Part shown: one piece after another, positions 52,101 through 61,510 of the stretch
Layout of the letters: each line of letters opens with the position of its first letter
Numbering within the stretch: the stretch's first letter is position 1
DNA from: Murinocardiopsis flavida
GTDB lineage: Bacteria; Actinomycetota; Actinomycetes; Streptosporangiales; Streptosporangiaceae
Direction of reading: 5' to 3'
NCBI RefSeq assembly: GCF_003014485.1
Contig: NZ_PYGA01000011.1
Location: 1 to 64,000, forward strand
DNA: 64,000 nt
Notes under the pieces: generated by a model
Seen by the model: only the letters and a program-made list of their open reading frames with translations
Databases searched by the model: none
What the model was told of the DNA's origin: nothing
Position numbers and translations under genes: made by a program

Positions 52101-53494
52101 CCGCTGCGGTCGGGCAGCTCCTCGAACGGGACGGCGGCCTCCGGCGCCGGGCGCCCGGCCAGGCTCACGGCGACGAAGGCGACCAGGCTCGCGAGCATCC
52201 CGTAGCCGACCGGCTCGTTGGCGTAGAGCCCCGAGACCGCCATGAACACCACGCACACGACGCTGCCCGCCACGATGGACGCCAGCGCGCCCGCAGCCGT
52301 CGACCGGCGCCAGAACAGCGCGCCCACCACCGGGACGAACAGGGCCGCCGCCAGCAGGTCGGCGGCGACCGTCACCGCGCCGACCACACTGTCCATCAGC
52401 AGTGACACCACCAGCGCCACCAGGCCGATCCCGAACAGCGCGGCGCGGTTGGCGCGCACCGACGCCGCGCGCGGCCCGTACCGCGGGCGGAGCACATCGT
52501 TGGTGAGCACGGTCGAGGACCCGATCAGCAGCCCGCTCGCCGTGGACATCGACGCGGCCAGCGCGGCGGAGACGATCAGCCCGAACACGCCCACGGGCAG
52601 CACCAGCGCGGCGACCTGCGCGTAGGCGTCGTCGGGGTTGTCGAGGCCCGGGAGCAGGACGCGGCCCGCCGCGCCGATGAGCGCCCCGGCGAGGCCGTAC
52701 AGGGCGCAGTAGGCGCCCGACGCCACGGCGCCCCATCGGGCGACCGCCTCGGAGCGGGCCGTGAAGAGCCGCTGCCAGTTGCCCTGATCGATCATGAAGC
52801 CGAAGAAGAACAGCAGGAAGTAGGCGAGGATCGTACTCCAGCCGATCCCCGTCGGCGAGAAGTACCCGGCGGGGAGTTCCGCGCGCATGCCCGCGAACCC
52901 GCCGGCGGCCTGGATCGCGAAGGGCAGCATGACGAGGAAGATGCCGACCGTCTTGATCAGGAACTGGATGATGTCGGTCAACGTGATGGACCACATGCCG
53001 CCGGCCACGCTGTACACCATGATCACCGCCCAGCCGATCACCGCGGCGGGGCCGGCGGGCACGCCGAACGCGACCTTCAGCACGGTGCCGATGGCGATGA
53101 TCTGGCTGACGCCGACCATCAGCGTGTAGAACACCACGATCGCCGAACTGATCACCCGCGACCGCGCCCCGAACCGGCGGTTGAGCGCCTCGGGCACGGT
53201 GTAGACGCCGCTGCGGAACAGCTTCCGGCCGAACACCACGCCGATCGCCGTGATGCCGAGCGCCAGCATGAGGACCAGGGCCATGCCCGACACCCCGTAC
53301 TGGTAGCCGAGGCTGACCCCGCCCACCGTCGACGCGCCGCCGAGGACGACGGTGCTCATCGCCGAGGTGTACATGAACGGGCCGAGGCGCCGCCCGGCGA
53401 CCGTGAAGTCCTCCGAGGTCCTGCTGCGGCGCATGCCGACATAGCCCAGCGCGAGCATGACGGCGAAGTAGGCGACGATGACCACCGCGTCCAT
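52064..53494 (-). CDS. Sodium:solute symporter (SSS family)
   Basis: 476 residues, about 13 membrane helices. Family signatures: YAFVMLALGYVGM-like first helix, GASTVGGVSLGYQYG near helix 2, and the helix with SAALAASMSTASGLLIGSSTV. It imports an organic solute with Na+. It lies one base after the ureohydrolase stop, so the pair is an operon; the substrate is presumably the ureohydrolase substrate, a guanidino compound. Its last 37 bases overlap the 3-prime end of the pucR gene on the other strand. Confidence 0.92.
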   Translation of the reverse strand: MDAVVIVAYFAVMLALGYVGMRRSRTSEDFTVAGRRLGPFMYTSAMSTVVLGGASTVGGVSLGYQYGVSGMALVLMLALGITAIGVVFGRKLFRSGVYTVPEALNRRFGARSRVISSAIVVFYTLMVGVSQIIAIGTVLKVAFGVPAGPAAVIGWAVIMVYSVAGGMWSITLTDIIQFLIKTVGIFLVMLPFAIQAAGGFAGMRAELPAGYFSPTGIGWSTILAYFLLFFFGFMIDQGNWQRLFTARSEAVARWGAVASGAYCALYGLAGALIGAAGRVLLPGLDNPDDAYAQVAALVLPVGVFGLIVSAALAASMSTASGLLIGSSTVLTNDVLRPRYGPRAASVRANRAALFGIGLVALVVSLLMDSVVGAVTVAADLLAAALFVPVVGALFWRRSTAAGALASIVAGSVVCVVFMAVSGLYANEPVGYGMLASLVAFVAVSLAGRPAPEAAVPFEELPDRSGQSGAPRASASA

Positions 53495-53495
53495 G

Positions 53496-54425
53496 TCAGT
53501 GCCCTTCGCCCGCTGCGGCGGCGTTGGCGTGCACGACGACGGTGGACACGAGGTAGGCGCCGAGGATCGCCGTCTGGTCGTTGCGGTCCGTCATGGGGTT
53601 GACCTCGGTCAGCACCATGGCGTCGACCCGCGGGGCGAGCCGCCGGACGAGTTCCAGCGCCTGGTGGGACGTGAACCCGCCCGGTTCCAGCGCGCCTGCG
53701 CCGGGGGCGTGCGCCGGGTCGATGCAGTCGATGTCGAACGCGAGCAGGACCCGGTCGGCACCGCCGACGTGGTCGAGCACGTCGTCGCACACCGCGTCGA
53801 CGCCGCGGCGGTGCACCTCTGCCGCGGGCACGCAGCGGAGGCCCGCCTCCTCGCGGAAGCGCAGCGACGACGGGAAGTTGAAGTGCCGCGGCCCGACCTG
53901 CACCGACGCGGCTGTGGACACGTTGGCGAGTTCGGCGGCCCTGCGCATCCCCGAGGACTGGCTGTGCGTGCCCTGCTGCACGTTGCGGTCCATCAGGTCC
54001 AGGTGGGCATCGCAGTGGATGACGGCGACCGTGCCGCCGACGTCCTCGGCGTGCTCGGACAGGCCGCGCGCCACCGGGTACAGCAGGGAGTCGTCGCCGC
54101 CGAGCACGACGGGCGTCCGACCGGAGTCCAGCGTCTCGCGGACCCCCGCGCTCACCGCATCGATCGTGGCGTCGAGGTCGTGGGCGACGGTCGCCAGGTC
54201 GCCGCCGTCGACCAGCAGGTCCTCGGGGTAGGGCAGGGTCGTGCCGAGGTCGACGCTGTAGATCCGCTCGTCCTCGCGGCGCTGAAGGATCCAGCCCATC
54301 GCGGAGCGGATCCGCTCCGGTGCGTACCGGCTGCCCGGCCAGCCGAGGGTCGACGCGCCGTCGAACGGCGCACCGAGGAGGCGGAATCTGCGGGCGCCGT
54401 CGGGACGCGCGGTGCTGCGGGGCAT
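53496..54425 (-). CDS. Agmatinase/arginase-family ureohydrolase with an altered metal ligand
   Basis: 309 residues. Ureohydrolase motifs: GGDDS (109-113), DAHLD (139-143) and FDIDCIDPAHAPG (230-242). In most members the first motif is GGDHS, whose His binds one Mn; here it is Asp112. The remaining ligands D139, H141, D143, D231 and D233 are intact. Known relatives with Asn at this place exist (formimidoylglutamase type), so it may still hydrolyse a guanidino or formimino substrate with changed metal preference. First gene of an operon with the symporter. ATG at 54425. Confidence 0.87.
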   Translation of the reverse strand: MPRSTARPDGARRFRLLGAPFDGASTLGWPGSRYAPERIRSAMGWILQRREDERIYSVDLGTTLPYPEDLLVDGGDLATVAHDLDATIDAVSAGVRETLDSGRTPVVLGGDDSLLYPVARGLSEHAEDVGGTVAVIHCDAHLDLMDRNVQQGTHSQSSGMRRAAELANVSTAASVQVGPRHFNFPSSLRFREEAGLRCVPAAEVHRRGVDAVCDDVLDHVGGADRVLLAFDIDCIDPAHAPGAGALEPGGFTSHQALELVRRLAPRVDAMVLTEVNPMTDRNDQTAILGAYLVSTVVVHANAAAAGEGH

Positions 54426-54620
54426 GGTGCTCCTTGTGCTTCGGACCCGCGGCGCGGCCGAGCGGCGGCCCCTCCGCGTGTCCCGGTACTGCGGATCCCG
54501 CAATTGTCCAGGTCCGCGCCCCGACCGGCCTAAGGCCCACATGGCGAAAGCAGCGGCGGGGGGTGGACCACTGGTCCACCCCCCGCCGCACACCCGTGGG
54601 GACGCCGGGGCCCTACCCCC

Positions 54621-54844
54621 TTCGACCCCCGACCGGCCCGCTCAACCCTTCAACGCACCCGCCATCAGCCCTCTCATCAGCACCACCCAGGGGGACGCCC
54701 CCCTTCGACCCCCGACCGGCCCGCTCAACCCTTCAACGCACCCGCCATCAGCCCTCTCATCAGCACCACCCAGGGGGACGCCCCCCTTCGACCCCCGACC
54801 GGCCCGCTCAACCCTTCAACGCACCCGCCATCAGCCCTCTCATG
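54621..54844. repeat. 83-bp tandem repeat derived from the 3-prime end of the ABC permease gene
   Basis: Units start at 54621, 54704 and 54787 (period exactly 83). The third, partial unit contains the real end of the permease gene (stop 54808-54810). The first two repeat the last dozen codons, stop codon and downstream bases. Units look identical by eye. The C-rich segment can form short G5/C5 hairpins. Apart from this array, 54426-54807 has no gene. Confidence 0.93.
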
Positions 54845-55719
54845 AAGAACCGGCCGAGGAAGATGTAGACGAGCAGTGTCGGCAGGGACGCCAGCAGCGC
54901 CGCGGCCATCTGCTCGTTGTAGGGCGCGACCATCGACCCGGCCACGTTGTTCAGCGCGACCGTGACCGGCGCGTTCTCCGTGTTGGTGAGGAACACCGCG
55001 AAGAGGAAGTCGTTCCACACGGAGGTGAACTGCCAGATGATCGTGACCGCGAACGCCGGGGCGGAGTTCGGCAGCATGACTGAGGCGTAGGTGCGGATCA
55101 GGCCCGCGCCGTCGACCCGCGCCGCCTCGATGAGGGTCGTCGGGATGCCGGCGTAGTAGTTGCGGAAGATCAGCGTGCAGATGGGGATGCCGAACACGGC
55201 GTGCGCGAGGATCAGCGGGAACAGGCTGCCGCCGTCGGCCATGAGGCCGGCGTCGGTCATCATCTGGCGCAGCGGGATCATCACCGCCTGGTACGGGATG
55301 AACATCCCGAACAGGAACAGGGTGAACACCACGTCGGAGCCCGGGAAGCGCCACTTCGCCATCACGAAGCCGTTGAGCGAGCCGAGGACCGACGAGATCA
55401 GCACGGCGGGGACCGCGAGGACCACGCTGTTCCACAGCGAGGGCGCGAGCTGGCCCCACACGCTCGACCAGGTGTCCACCGTCCACGTGGCGGGGTTCGG
55501 CAGGTTCCACGCCTGCGCCGAGGTGGCCTCCGCCAGCGGCTTGAAGCTGGTGACCAGGAGGACGTACATCGGGATCAGGAAGAACAGCGCGAAGGCCAGC
55601 ATGACCGCGTAGCGGAGCAGGCGGGTCACTGCGGGGCGGTTCCACTGCTGCTTCTGCTGCGGTGCCGGCTCCCGGGTCCGCTCGACCGGGGTGTCCGGGG
55701 TCTCCGTTGCGGCCGTCAC
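54808..55719 (-). CDS. Sugar ABC transporter permease (MalG type)
   Basis: 303 residues, six helices; the EAA loop is TLIEAARVDGAGLIRTYASVMLPNSAP. A 35-residue Gln/Pro/Arg-rich cytoplasmic N-terminus (QQKQQW) precedes helix 1. The GTG at 55719 overlaps the stop of the previous permease by four bases. The 3-prime end of the gene, including the RGLMAGALKG tail codons, has been duplicated downstream. Confidence 0.93.
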   Translation of the reverse strand: MTAATETPDTPVERTREPAPQQKQQWNRPAVTRLLRYAVMLAFALFFLIPMYVLLVTSFKPLAEATSAQAWNLPNPATWTVDTWSSVWGQLAPSLWNSVVLAVPAVLISSVLGSLNGFVMAKWRFPGSDVVFTLFLFGMFIPYQAVMIPLRQMMTDAGLMADGGSLFPLILAHAVFGIPICTLIFRNYYAGIPTTLIEAARVDGAGLIRTYASVMLPNSAPAFAVTIIWQFTSVWNDFLFAVFLTNTENAPVTVALNNVAGSMVAPYNEQMAAALLASLPTLLVYIFLGRFFMRGLMAGALKG

Positions 55720-56606
55720 GACGAGTCCCTCTCGTTGCGCATGTTCCAGACCAGGTAGGGGATCACCAGCACGGCCACGGCGAGCAGCAGGTGGCTGGCG
55801 ATGGACGCGCCGAACGCCGGGTCGCGCACGTCGAACACCATCTTCCACATGTACACGGCGGGCACCTCGGCGACCGTGGAGTTGCCGGCGACGGCGACGA
55901 TGAGGTCGAAGACCTTCAGCGACATGTGCCCCATGATCACGATCGCGACCATCAGGACCGGGCGGAGCTGGGGCAGCACGACGTGCCGGTACACCTGCCA
56001 CTCGGTGGCGCCGTCGACCCGGCCCGCCTCGCGGAGGTCCTCCGACACCCCGCGGAACCCGGCGAGGAACAGCGCCATCACGTAGCCGGCGAGCTGCCAG
56101 ATGGCCGGCAGCGCCATGGCGACCATCCCGGTCTCCGGGTCGCGCCACCACGTCTGGCCGTCCACCAGCGCCCCGAGCCCCACGGCGCCGAACAGCCCGT
56201 TGAGGCCCGCCGCGGAGTCCGAAGCCATGAGCCAGCGCCACACGATCCCCGTGGCGATGAACGACACCGCCATGGGGAACAGGTACACCGTCCGGAAGGT
56301 CATCTCGCCCCGGATGGGCTTGTCGAGCAGCAGCGCCAGGACGAAGCCGAGGAGCATCGCGCCACCGAGGAACACGACGGTGAAGACCACGAGGTTCCAC
56401 ACCGAGTCGGTCCAGCGTTTCAGCTCCCACAGGGCGACGTAGTTGTCCAATCCGACGAACTCGCCGGGCTTGGGACCCGGGAGGTGCTTGTCGGTCAGGG
56501 ACAACTGGAAGTTCCAGCCGATCAGGCCGTAGACGAAGATCCCGATCAGAATGATCGAGGGCAGCACCAAGAGCAGACCTGGCAGCCAGTCGCGTGCCTT
56601 GCGCAT
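55716..56606 (-). CDS. Sugar ABC transporter permease (MalF type)
   Basis: 296 residues, six helices; the EAA loop is EDLREAGRVDGATEWQVYRHVVLPQLRP. ATG at 56606 has GGAAGGA upstream; longer upstream starts are not supported. It is the second gene of the operon, about 200 bases after the binding protein, an interval without a gene. It pairs with the MalG-type permease; the ATPase must come from elsewhere, e.g. a shared MsiK. Confidence 0.93.
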   Translation of the reverse strand: MRKARDWLPGLLLVLPSIILIGIFVYGLIGWNFQLSLTDKHLPGPKPGEFVGLDNYVALWELKRWTDSVWNLVVFTVVFLGGAMLLGFVLALLLDKPIRGEMTFRTVYLFPMAVSFIATGIVWRWLMASDSAAGLNGLFGAVGLGALVDGQTWWRDPETGMVAMALPAIWQLAGYVMALFLAGFRGVSEDLREAGRVDGATEWQVYRHVVLPQLRPVLMVAIVIMGHMSLKVFDLIVAVAGNSTVAEVPAVYMWKMVFDVRDPAFGASIASHLLLAVAVLVIPYLVWNMRNERDSS

Positions 56607-56804
56607 GGCCGTGCCGTTCCTTCCTTGCCGTCGTACCGGGCGGCACGTTCGCGTGTCGTGGGCGTGGTCGCGGCGCCGCGCGTGCGGCGCCGCCGGGCCG
56701 CCCCGTGCCGGGGCGGGCCCGTCATCCCGCCGCACGCTGACGCGGGCGGCGCCCCCGCCCTCATCGGGTGCGGGACGCCGCCCACTGGGGCGGTCGGGGT
56801 CGTG

Positions 56805-58058
56805 CTACGGGTTCTTCGCCGCCTCGACGAGGCCCTTCTGCAACGCGTCGGGGTCCTTGTCGCTGAGGAAGTTGCCCACCGCGTTGTCGATGGAGTCCTT
56901 CTGGCGGTTGGTGGCCGAGACGCCGTGCCAGTAGGAGCCGGCGAGCTTGGCGTCGGACCACTCCCCCAGCGCCCACTTCAGGTAGCCGTCGTACTTCTCC
57001 GGGTCGGCGTCGGTGCGCGCCGGGATGGAGCCCTTGATCGGGTTGAAGAGGTCCTGGCCCTCCTTGCTGGAGACCAGCTTCAGCCACTCCATGGTGCCTT
57101 CGGAGTTCTTCGCCCCGACGGGCAGGGTGAAGGTGTCGGCGAGCCACAGGTAGGTGCCGTCGGTGTCGGGGTAGGCGACGTAGCCGAAGTCCTCCCCGTC
57201 CTTCTTCTTCAGGTCGTTCACGAAGTACCCGGCGGCCCAGTCGCCCATGACGTTGAAGGCGGCGTCGCCGTCGACGACGGCCTGCGCGGCCTCCTGCCAG
57301 TCGCCGCCCTTGGTCTCGGCGTAGCCGCTGATCTCCTCGAAGTCCTCCAGCGCCTTGGTGACCTCAGGGGAGTCCCAGTCGGCGTCCTCCTGCCACAGCG
57401 CCTGGTAGCCCTCCTGGCCCAGTTCGGCGAGGAGGACGTTCTCCAGCAGGTGGTCGGCGGTCCACTGGACGCCGAGGGTGATGGGGGCGGCGTCGGTCTC
57501 GTCCTTGACGGCCTTGAGCGCCTTGATGAAGTCCTCGGTGGTCTCCGGCGGCTTCTCGATGCCGGCCTCCTCCAGGACCTTCGGGTTGAACCAGAGGACG
57601 TTGGAGCGGTGCACGCCCACCGGGACGGAGTAGACCTCGCCGTCGGTGGAGCTCTGCTCGGTGAGCTCCTTGGGGAGGACGTCGTTGAGGCCCTCGTCCT
57701 TGTAGAAGTCGGTGAGGGGCTCCAGGTACCCGGCCTCGATGTTCTCCTGGAGCTCCTTGCCGGCGTGGCCCTGGAAGGACTCCGGCGGGTCCTGCGCCTC
57801 CAGGCGCGCCTGGAGCTTGGCCTGGGCGTTGGTGCCCGACCCGCCGGCGACGGCGGCGTTCTCCACCGTGTAGTCGGTGTCCTTCTCGAACTTCTCGATC
57901 AGGGCGTTGAGGCCGGCCTCCTCGCCGCCGCCGGTCCACCAGGAGAAGATCTCGACCTTCTTGCCGGCGTCGTCGCCGCCACCGCCGCCACTACAGCCGG
58001 TGGCCATGAGGACTCCGGCGAGTGCGGCCGCACCGACCGCCTTCCAGCCTGCGCGCAT
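56805..58058 (-). CDS. Sugar-binding lipoprotein of the ABC transporter
   Basis: 417 residues, family 1 extracellular solute-binding protein. Signal peptide with lipobox LMATGC and a Gly run. VEIFSWWTGGGEEAGLNALIEKFEK opens the mature domain; later aromatic-rich segments (YLWLADTFTLPVG, YWHGVSATNR) fit sugar binding. ATG at 58058 has GGAAGGG 7 bases away. It is the first gene of the three-gene operon, under the TGACAACGTTGTCA operator. Confidence 0.93.
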   Translation of the reverse strand: MRAGWKAVGAAALAGVLMATGCSGGGGGDDAGKKVEIFSWWTGGGEEAGLNALIEKFEKDTDYTVENAAVAGGSGTNAQAKLQARLEAQDPPESFQGHAGKELQENIEAGYLEPLTDFYKDEGLNDVLPKELTEQSSTDGEVYSVPVGVHRSNVLWFNPKVLEEAGIEKPPETTEDFIKALKAVKDETDAAPITLGVQWTADHLLENVLLAELGQEGYQALWQEDADWDSPEVTKALEDFEEISGYAETKGGDWQEAAQAVVDGDAAFNVMGDWAAGYFVNDLKKKDGEDFGYVAYPDTDGTYLWLADTFTLPVGAKNSEGTMEWLKLVSSKEGQDLFNPIKGSIPARTDADPEKYDGYLKWALGEWSDAKLAGSYWHGVSATNRQKDSIDNAVGNFLSDKDPDALQKGLVEAAKNP

Positions 58059-58137
58059 GGTGCATCCCTTCCACGGCCATGACCTGCCCGTTCACCGGTG
58101 CGCGCTGCTGATGACCGGCACCTCGTGACACGCGTCA

Positions 58138-58151
58138 TGACAACGTTGTCA
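58138..58151. promoter_or_regulatory. LacI-type operator upstream of the sugar ABC operon
   Basis: TGACAACGTTGTCA, identical to the site at 48104-48117 and about 80 bases before the binding-protein gene. On the minus strand a TTGACA hexamer overlaps its left half and another TTGACA lies near 58178-58183, so the operator probably blocks polymerase directly. The 58059-58386 interval otherwise holds only the metE hairpin. Confidence 0.92.
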
Positions 58152-58329
58152 ATAGCCCAATCCAGTCATCTCCGGACAGTTTCTGTCAAGCCCGATCCAA
58201 TAACTTCTCGGCATAGCCACTTCCCACCCGCCCCACGCGTCCCGCACCCCCTGCGCAATGGGGCCGACGGCCCGCCGCGGGATCGCCGTGATCGAACGGC
58301 GGGGCGCCTGCCGCGCCCCGGGCGCAGCA

Positions 58330-58362
58330 GGAGGGCCGGCGCCCCGCGGGCGCCGGCCCTCC
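58330..58362 (-). terminator. Terminator hairpin after metE
   Basis: A perfect 14-bp stem (58330-58343 and 58349-58362) with a 5-base loop, 24 bases beyond the metE stop on the minus strand. No T run. Confidence 0.75.
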
Positions 58363-58386
58363 CTCATACCGCGATCAGCCCGTCAC

Positions 58387-60681
58387 TCAGCCGTTCGCGA
58401 GGTCCTCCCTGACCTTCTTCGCCGCGGCGACCATCGCCCGCAGCGACGGTTCGACCTCGGCGTACCCGCGGGTCTTCAGGCCGCAGTCGGGGTTGACCCA
58501 CAGCCGCTTGGGGTCGACGGCGCGCAGAGCGGCGCGGAGGCCGCTCTCCACCTCCTCCGCCGACGGGACCCGGGGCGAGTGGATGTCGTAGACACCCGGC
58601 CCGATGCCCCGCCGGTAGCCGATGGTCGCGAGGTCGTCCACCAGCTCCATGTGCGACCGGGCCGCCTCGACGCTGGTGACGTCGGCGTCCAGCTCGTCGA
58701 TCGCGCCGACGATCAGCCCGAACTCCGAGTAGCACATGTGCGAGTGGATCTGGGTGGAGTCGGCGACCCCCGACGTCGCCAGCCGGAACGAGCCGATGGC
58801 CCAGTCCAGGTAGCCCGTGTGGTCGGCGGCCCGCAGCGGCAGCAGCTCGCGCAGCGCCGCCTCGTCGACCTGGATGTGCCGGATGCCCGCCTTCTCCAGG
58901 TCGGCGATCTCGTCCCGCAGCGCCAGCGCCACCTGCCGGGCGGTGTCGCCCAGCGGCTGGTCATCGCGCACGAACGACCACGCCAGCATGGTCACGGGCC
59001 CGGTGAGCATGCCCTTGACGGGCTTGGCCGTGCGCGACTGGGCGTAGGTGATCCAGTCCACCGTCATCGGCTCGGGCCGCGCCACGTCGCCGAACAGGAT
59101 CGGCGGCCGCACGTACCGCGAGCCGTAGGACTGCACCCAGCCGAACTGGGTGGTGGCGTAGCCCTGCAACTGCTCGGCGAAGTACTGCACCATGTCGTTG
59201 CGCTCGGGCTCGCCGTGGACCAGCAGGTCCAGGCCGATGTCCTCCTGCAACGCGATCACACGGTCGATCTCGGCGCGCATCTGGCCCTCGTAGGCCGCGC
59301 GGTCGATCCGGCCGTTGCGGAAGTCGGCGCGCGCCTTGCGGACCTCGGCGGTCTGCGGGAACGAGCCGATCGTCGTGGTCGGCAGCAGCGGCAGCTTGGA
59401 GGCGGCCTCCTGCGCCGGCACCCGGGCGTCGTAGTCGGTGCGGGACGGGTCGGCGCCCAGCGCGTCCAGGCGGGCGCGCACCCGCTGGTCGAGGAACGCC
59501 TTGGGGGTCCCCTCCGCACTGGCCGTGCGCGCCTCGGCGAGCCCGGCAGCGGCGGCGTCGGGGTCGTCCAGTGCCGTACCGAGCAGCGCCACCTCGGCGA
59601 CCTTCTGCTTGGCGAACGCCAGCCGCGACCGCAGGACGGGGTCGAGACCGGTCTCGGCGTCCAGGTCGATCGGCACGTGCAGCAGCGAGCAGGACGTCGA
59701 GACGACCACCTCGCCGGCGAGGCCCAGCAGCGAACCGAGCGTCGACAGCGCGCCGGGGATGTCGGTGCGCCACACGTTGCGGCCGTCCACCACCCCGGCC
59801 ACCAGGGTCTTGTCGCCCAGGCCCGACACCCGCGCCAGGTCGGCCACCTGCTCCGGCCCGCTGACCAGGTCCAGGCCGACGCCCTCGACGGGGGCGCCCT
59901 TCAGCACCTCCAGCGATTCGTGCCCGATGCCGCCGAAGTAGCACGACACCAGGATCTTGGGCCGCTCCGTGAGCCCGCCCAGGCGGGCGTAGACCCGCTC
60001 CAGGGCGGCGCGCTCGTCGCGGCCCGCGTCGGTCGCCAGGACCGGCTCGTCGATCTGCACCCACTCCGCCCCCGCGCCCGCGAGGGACGCGAGGAGCTCG
60101 GCGTAGACGCCGAGGAGGTCGTCGAGGAGCTCGATGGTCCGCCAGCCCTCAGGGGCGTCGGCGGCGCGCTTGGCGAGCAGCAGGAAGCTGAGCGGCCCGA
60201 GGAGCACCGGGCGGGTCTCCACGCCGAGCCCCTTGGCCTGGGTGTACTCGGCCAGGGGCTTGGCCCCTGCGAGGCGCAGCCGGGTCGCCGGCGACAGTTC
60301 CGGCACCAGGTAGTGGTAGTTCGTGTCGAACCACTTGGTCATCTCCAGGGGTGCGACCCCGTCGGCGCCGCGCGCCATGGCGAAGTAGCGGCGCAGCTCG
60401 GCCTCGCGGTCGCCCTCCCCAGGGGCGAACTGCGCGAAGCGCTCCGGCACCGCGTCCACCATGACCGCTGTGTCGAGCACGTGGTCGTAGTAGGAGAAGG
60501 TGTTGGACGGCACCAGGTCGATGCCTGCACCGCGCAGGCCCTCGACGGTGTCGCGGCGGAGTTTCGCCGCGACCGCGTCGAGTTCGGCGGCGTGGATGTC
60601 GCCCTTCCAGTAGGACTCCGAGGCGAACTTCAGCTCTCGGTTCGATCCGATCCGCGGGTAGCCGAGGACAGTGGTACTCAC
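58387..60681 (-). CDS. metE: Cobalamin-independent methionine synthase
   Basis: 764 residues, transferring methyl from 5-methyltetrahydrofolate to homocysteine. It begins [26 protein letters not shown]. The second barrel has [10 protein letters not shown] and the zinc site: HSHMC (His, Cys), [10 protein letters not shown] (Glu) and [10 protein letters not shown] (Cys). The start is a GTG at 60681. A cobalamin riboswitch precedes it, so expression is expected to drop when vitamin B12 is available and a B12-dependent MetH (not in this window) can take over. Confidence 0.97.
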   Translation of the reverse strand: MSTTVLGYPRIGSNRELKFASESYWKGDIHAAELDAVAAKLRRDTVEGLRGAGIDLVPSNTFSYYDHVLDTAVMVDAVPERFAQFAPGEGDREAELRRYFAMARGADGVAPLEMTKWFDTNYHYLVPELSPATRLRLAGAKPLAEYTQAKGLGVETRPVLLGPLSFLLLAKRAADAPEGWRTIELLDDLLGVYAELLASLAGAGAEWVQIDEPVLATDAGRDERAALERVYARLGGLTERPKILVSCYFGGIGHESLEVLKGAPVEGVGLDLVSGPEQVADLARVSGLGDKTLVAGVVDGRNVWRTDIPGALSTLGSLLGLAGEVVVSTSCSLLHVPIDLDAETGLDPVLRSRLAFAKQKVAEVALLGTALDDPDAAAAGLAEARTASAEGTPKAFLDQRVRARLDALGADPSRTDYDARVPAQEAASKLPLLPTTTIGSFPQTAEVRKARADFRNGRIDRAAYEGQMRAEIDRVIALQEDIGLDLLVHGEPERNDMVQYFAEQLQGYATTQFGWVQSYGSRYVRPPILFGDVARPEPMTVDWITYAQSRTAKPVKGMLTGPVTMLAWSFVRDDQPLGDTARQVALALRDEIADLEKAGIRHIQVDEAALRELLPLRAADHTGYLDWAIGSFRLATSGVADSTQIHSHMCYSEFGLIVGAIDELDADVTSVEAARSHMELVDDLATIGYRRGIGPGVYDIHSPRVPSAEEVESGLRAALRAVDPKRLWVNPDCGLKTRGYAEVEPSLRAMVAAAKKVREDLANG

Positions 60682-60904
60682 TGGGCACCACCGCCCTGGC
60701 GGCGCGCGGTTCGGAGGGTTGCCGACCCGGCAAGCGGGGAAACGGCTCGCATCGCTTGATCTCTCCCTAGTCGAACAGCCGAAGGTCCGGCGTCGTCGCG
60801 GGAGATGGGGGCGATGGCGGGACAGCGAGGGGTCGGCGCGCGCCTGGGGCGCGGCCGGCTCGCGGCCCTGCTTCGCCCTGGCTCTCCCTCGAAGCCGCGG
60901 ACCA

Positions 60905-60929
60905 CCGCGGGTGCACGGCGCACCCGCGG
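60905..60929 (-). promoter_or_regulatory. Expression-platform hairpin of the metE riboswitch
   Basis: A perfect 10-bp stem (60905-60914 and 60920-60929) with a 5-base loop lies just 3-prime of the riboswitch B12 box. No T run follows on the minus strand. It may act as a T-less terminator or as the switching helix. The remaining leader, 60682-60904, has no gene. Confidence 0.6.
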
Positions 60930-60934
60930 GCGGT

Positions 60935-61143
60935 GGCAGGTCTTCGGACTCGCGGGCGCGGCCCGGCTCCCGAGGCGGGGTCACCGCCTCTGCCCGACCA
61001 CCTACCGGCCGTCGCTTCCCGGATCCGGCCGGATCCAGTGCCATGACGGCTTTCGTTCCCACTCACCGCTGCGGGGCAGTCCCGGATTCGCACCGGAGTT
61101 CCCTCTTGCGACACGCGGAGCCGTACTCCGCGTGAACCGACCG
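60935..61143 (-). ncRNA. Cobalamin (adenosylcobalamin-type) riboswitch
   Basis: On the minus strand the conserved core GGAACTCCGGTGCGAATCC (within 61071-61103) is followed by GGGACTGCCCCGC, then variable peripheral stems. The 3-prime B12 box AGTCCGAAGACCTGCC is at 60935-60950. Order and spacing match the cobalamin riboswitch class. The 5-prime limit is approximate. It sits upstream of metE, its usual target in actinobacteria. Confidence 0.93.
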
Positions 61144-61150
61144 CACTGGG

Positions 61151-61156
61151 AGTATA
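61151..61156 (-). promoter_or_regulatory. Putative -10 element of the metE leader
   Basis: TATACT on the minus strand lies just upstream of the riboswitch 5-prime end, placing the transcript start near 61144. No good -35 hexamer was found. Confidence 0.45.
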
Positions 61157-61510
61157 GATGGCGGACCCGCCGCGGATTCGGGCGGGCGGCGGCACCGCGA
61201 TCCCCGACCGCACCGAACTTCCGGCCGCGCGCGGACATCGAATGTGATGTGCCCCCCAATCGGGGGGTACCGCACCGTTCGTCGTTTCCCTCACATTCAC
61301 ACCATTCGCAAGCTACCGACCTGGGAACTTGCACACTTTGCAGCCGGGGAAGGGGATGTTGGCCGTGGCATTACCGTGTCGGGACCACCGCGCGGGGTTC
61401 CGCATCCTAGGCTCGTTTCGCCGACGCACCGGATCGTCCAGCGCCGCCGCCGACCGAACCGCGCACCGCTCACCGGACCGCACCTACGAAAGCGAAAGAC
61501 TGACCTTCCC
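61157..61510. other. Upstream region of the deacetylase gene
   Basis: About 350 bases between the metE promoter and the lipoprotein deacetylase. Some AT-richer stretches are present near 61290-61340. No credible gene or strong inverted repeat was seen; the deacetylase promoter should be here. Confidence 0.45.

Noticed and set aside
54621-54844. CRISPR array
   Set aside because: The repeats are directly contiguous 83-bp units that include a gene end, with no spacers and no cas genes.
49271-58058. Naming the sugar of the lacI-pfkB-ABC regulon (fructose, ribose or other)
   Set aside because: PfkB and family 1 binding proteins are too broad, and no glycoside hydrolase or isomerase is adjacent; the sequence alone does not decide.
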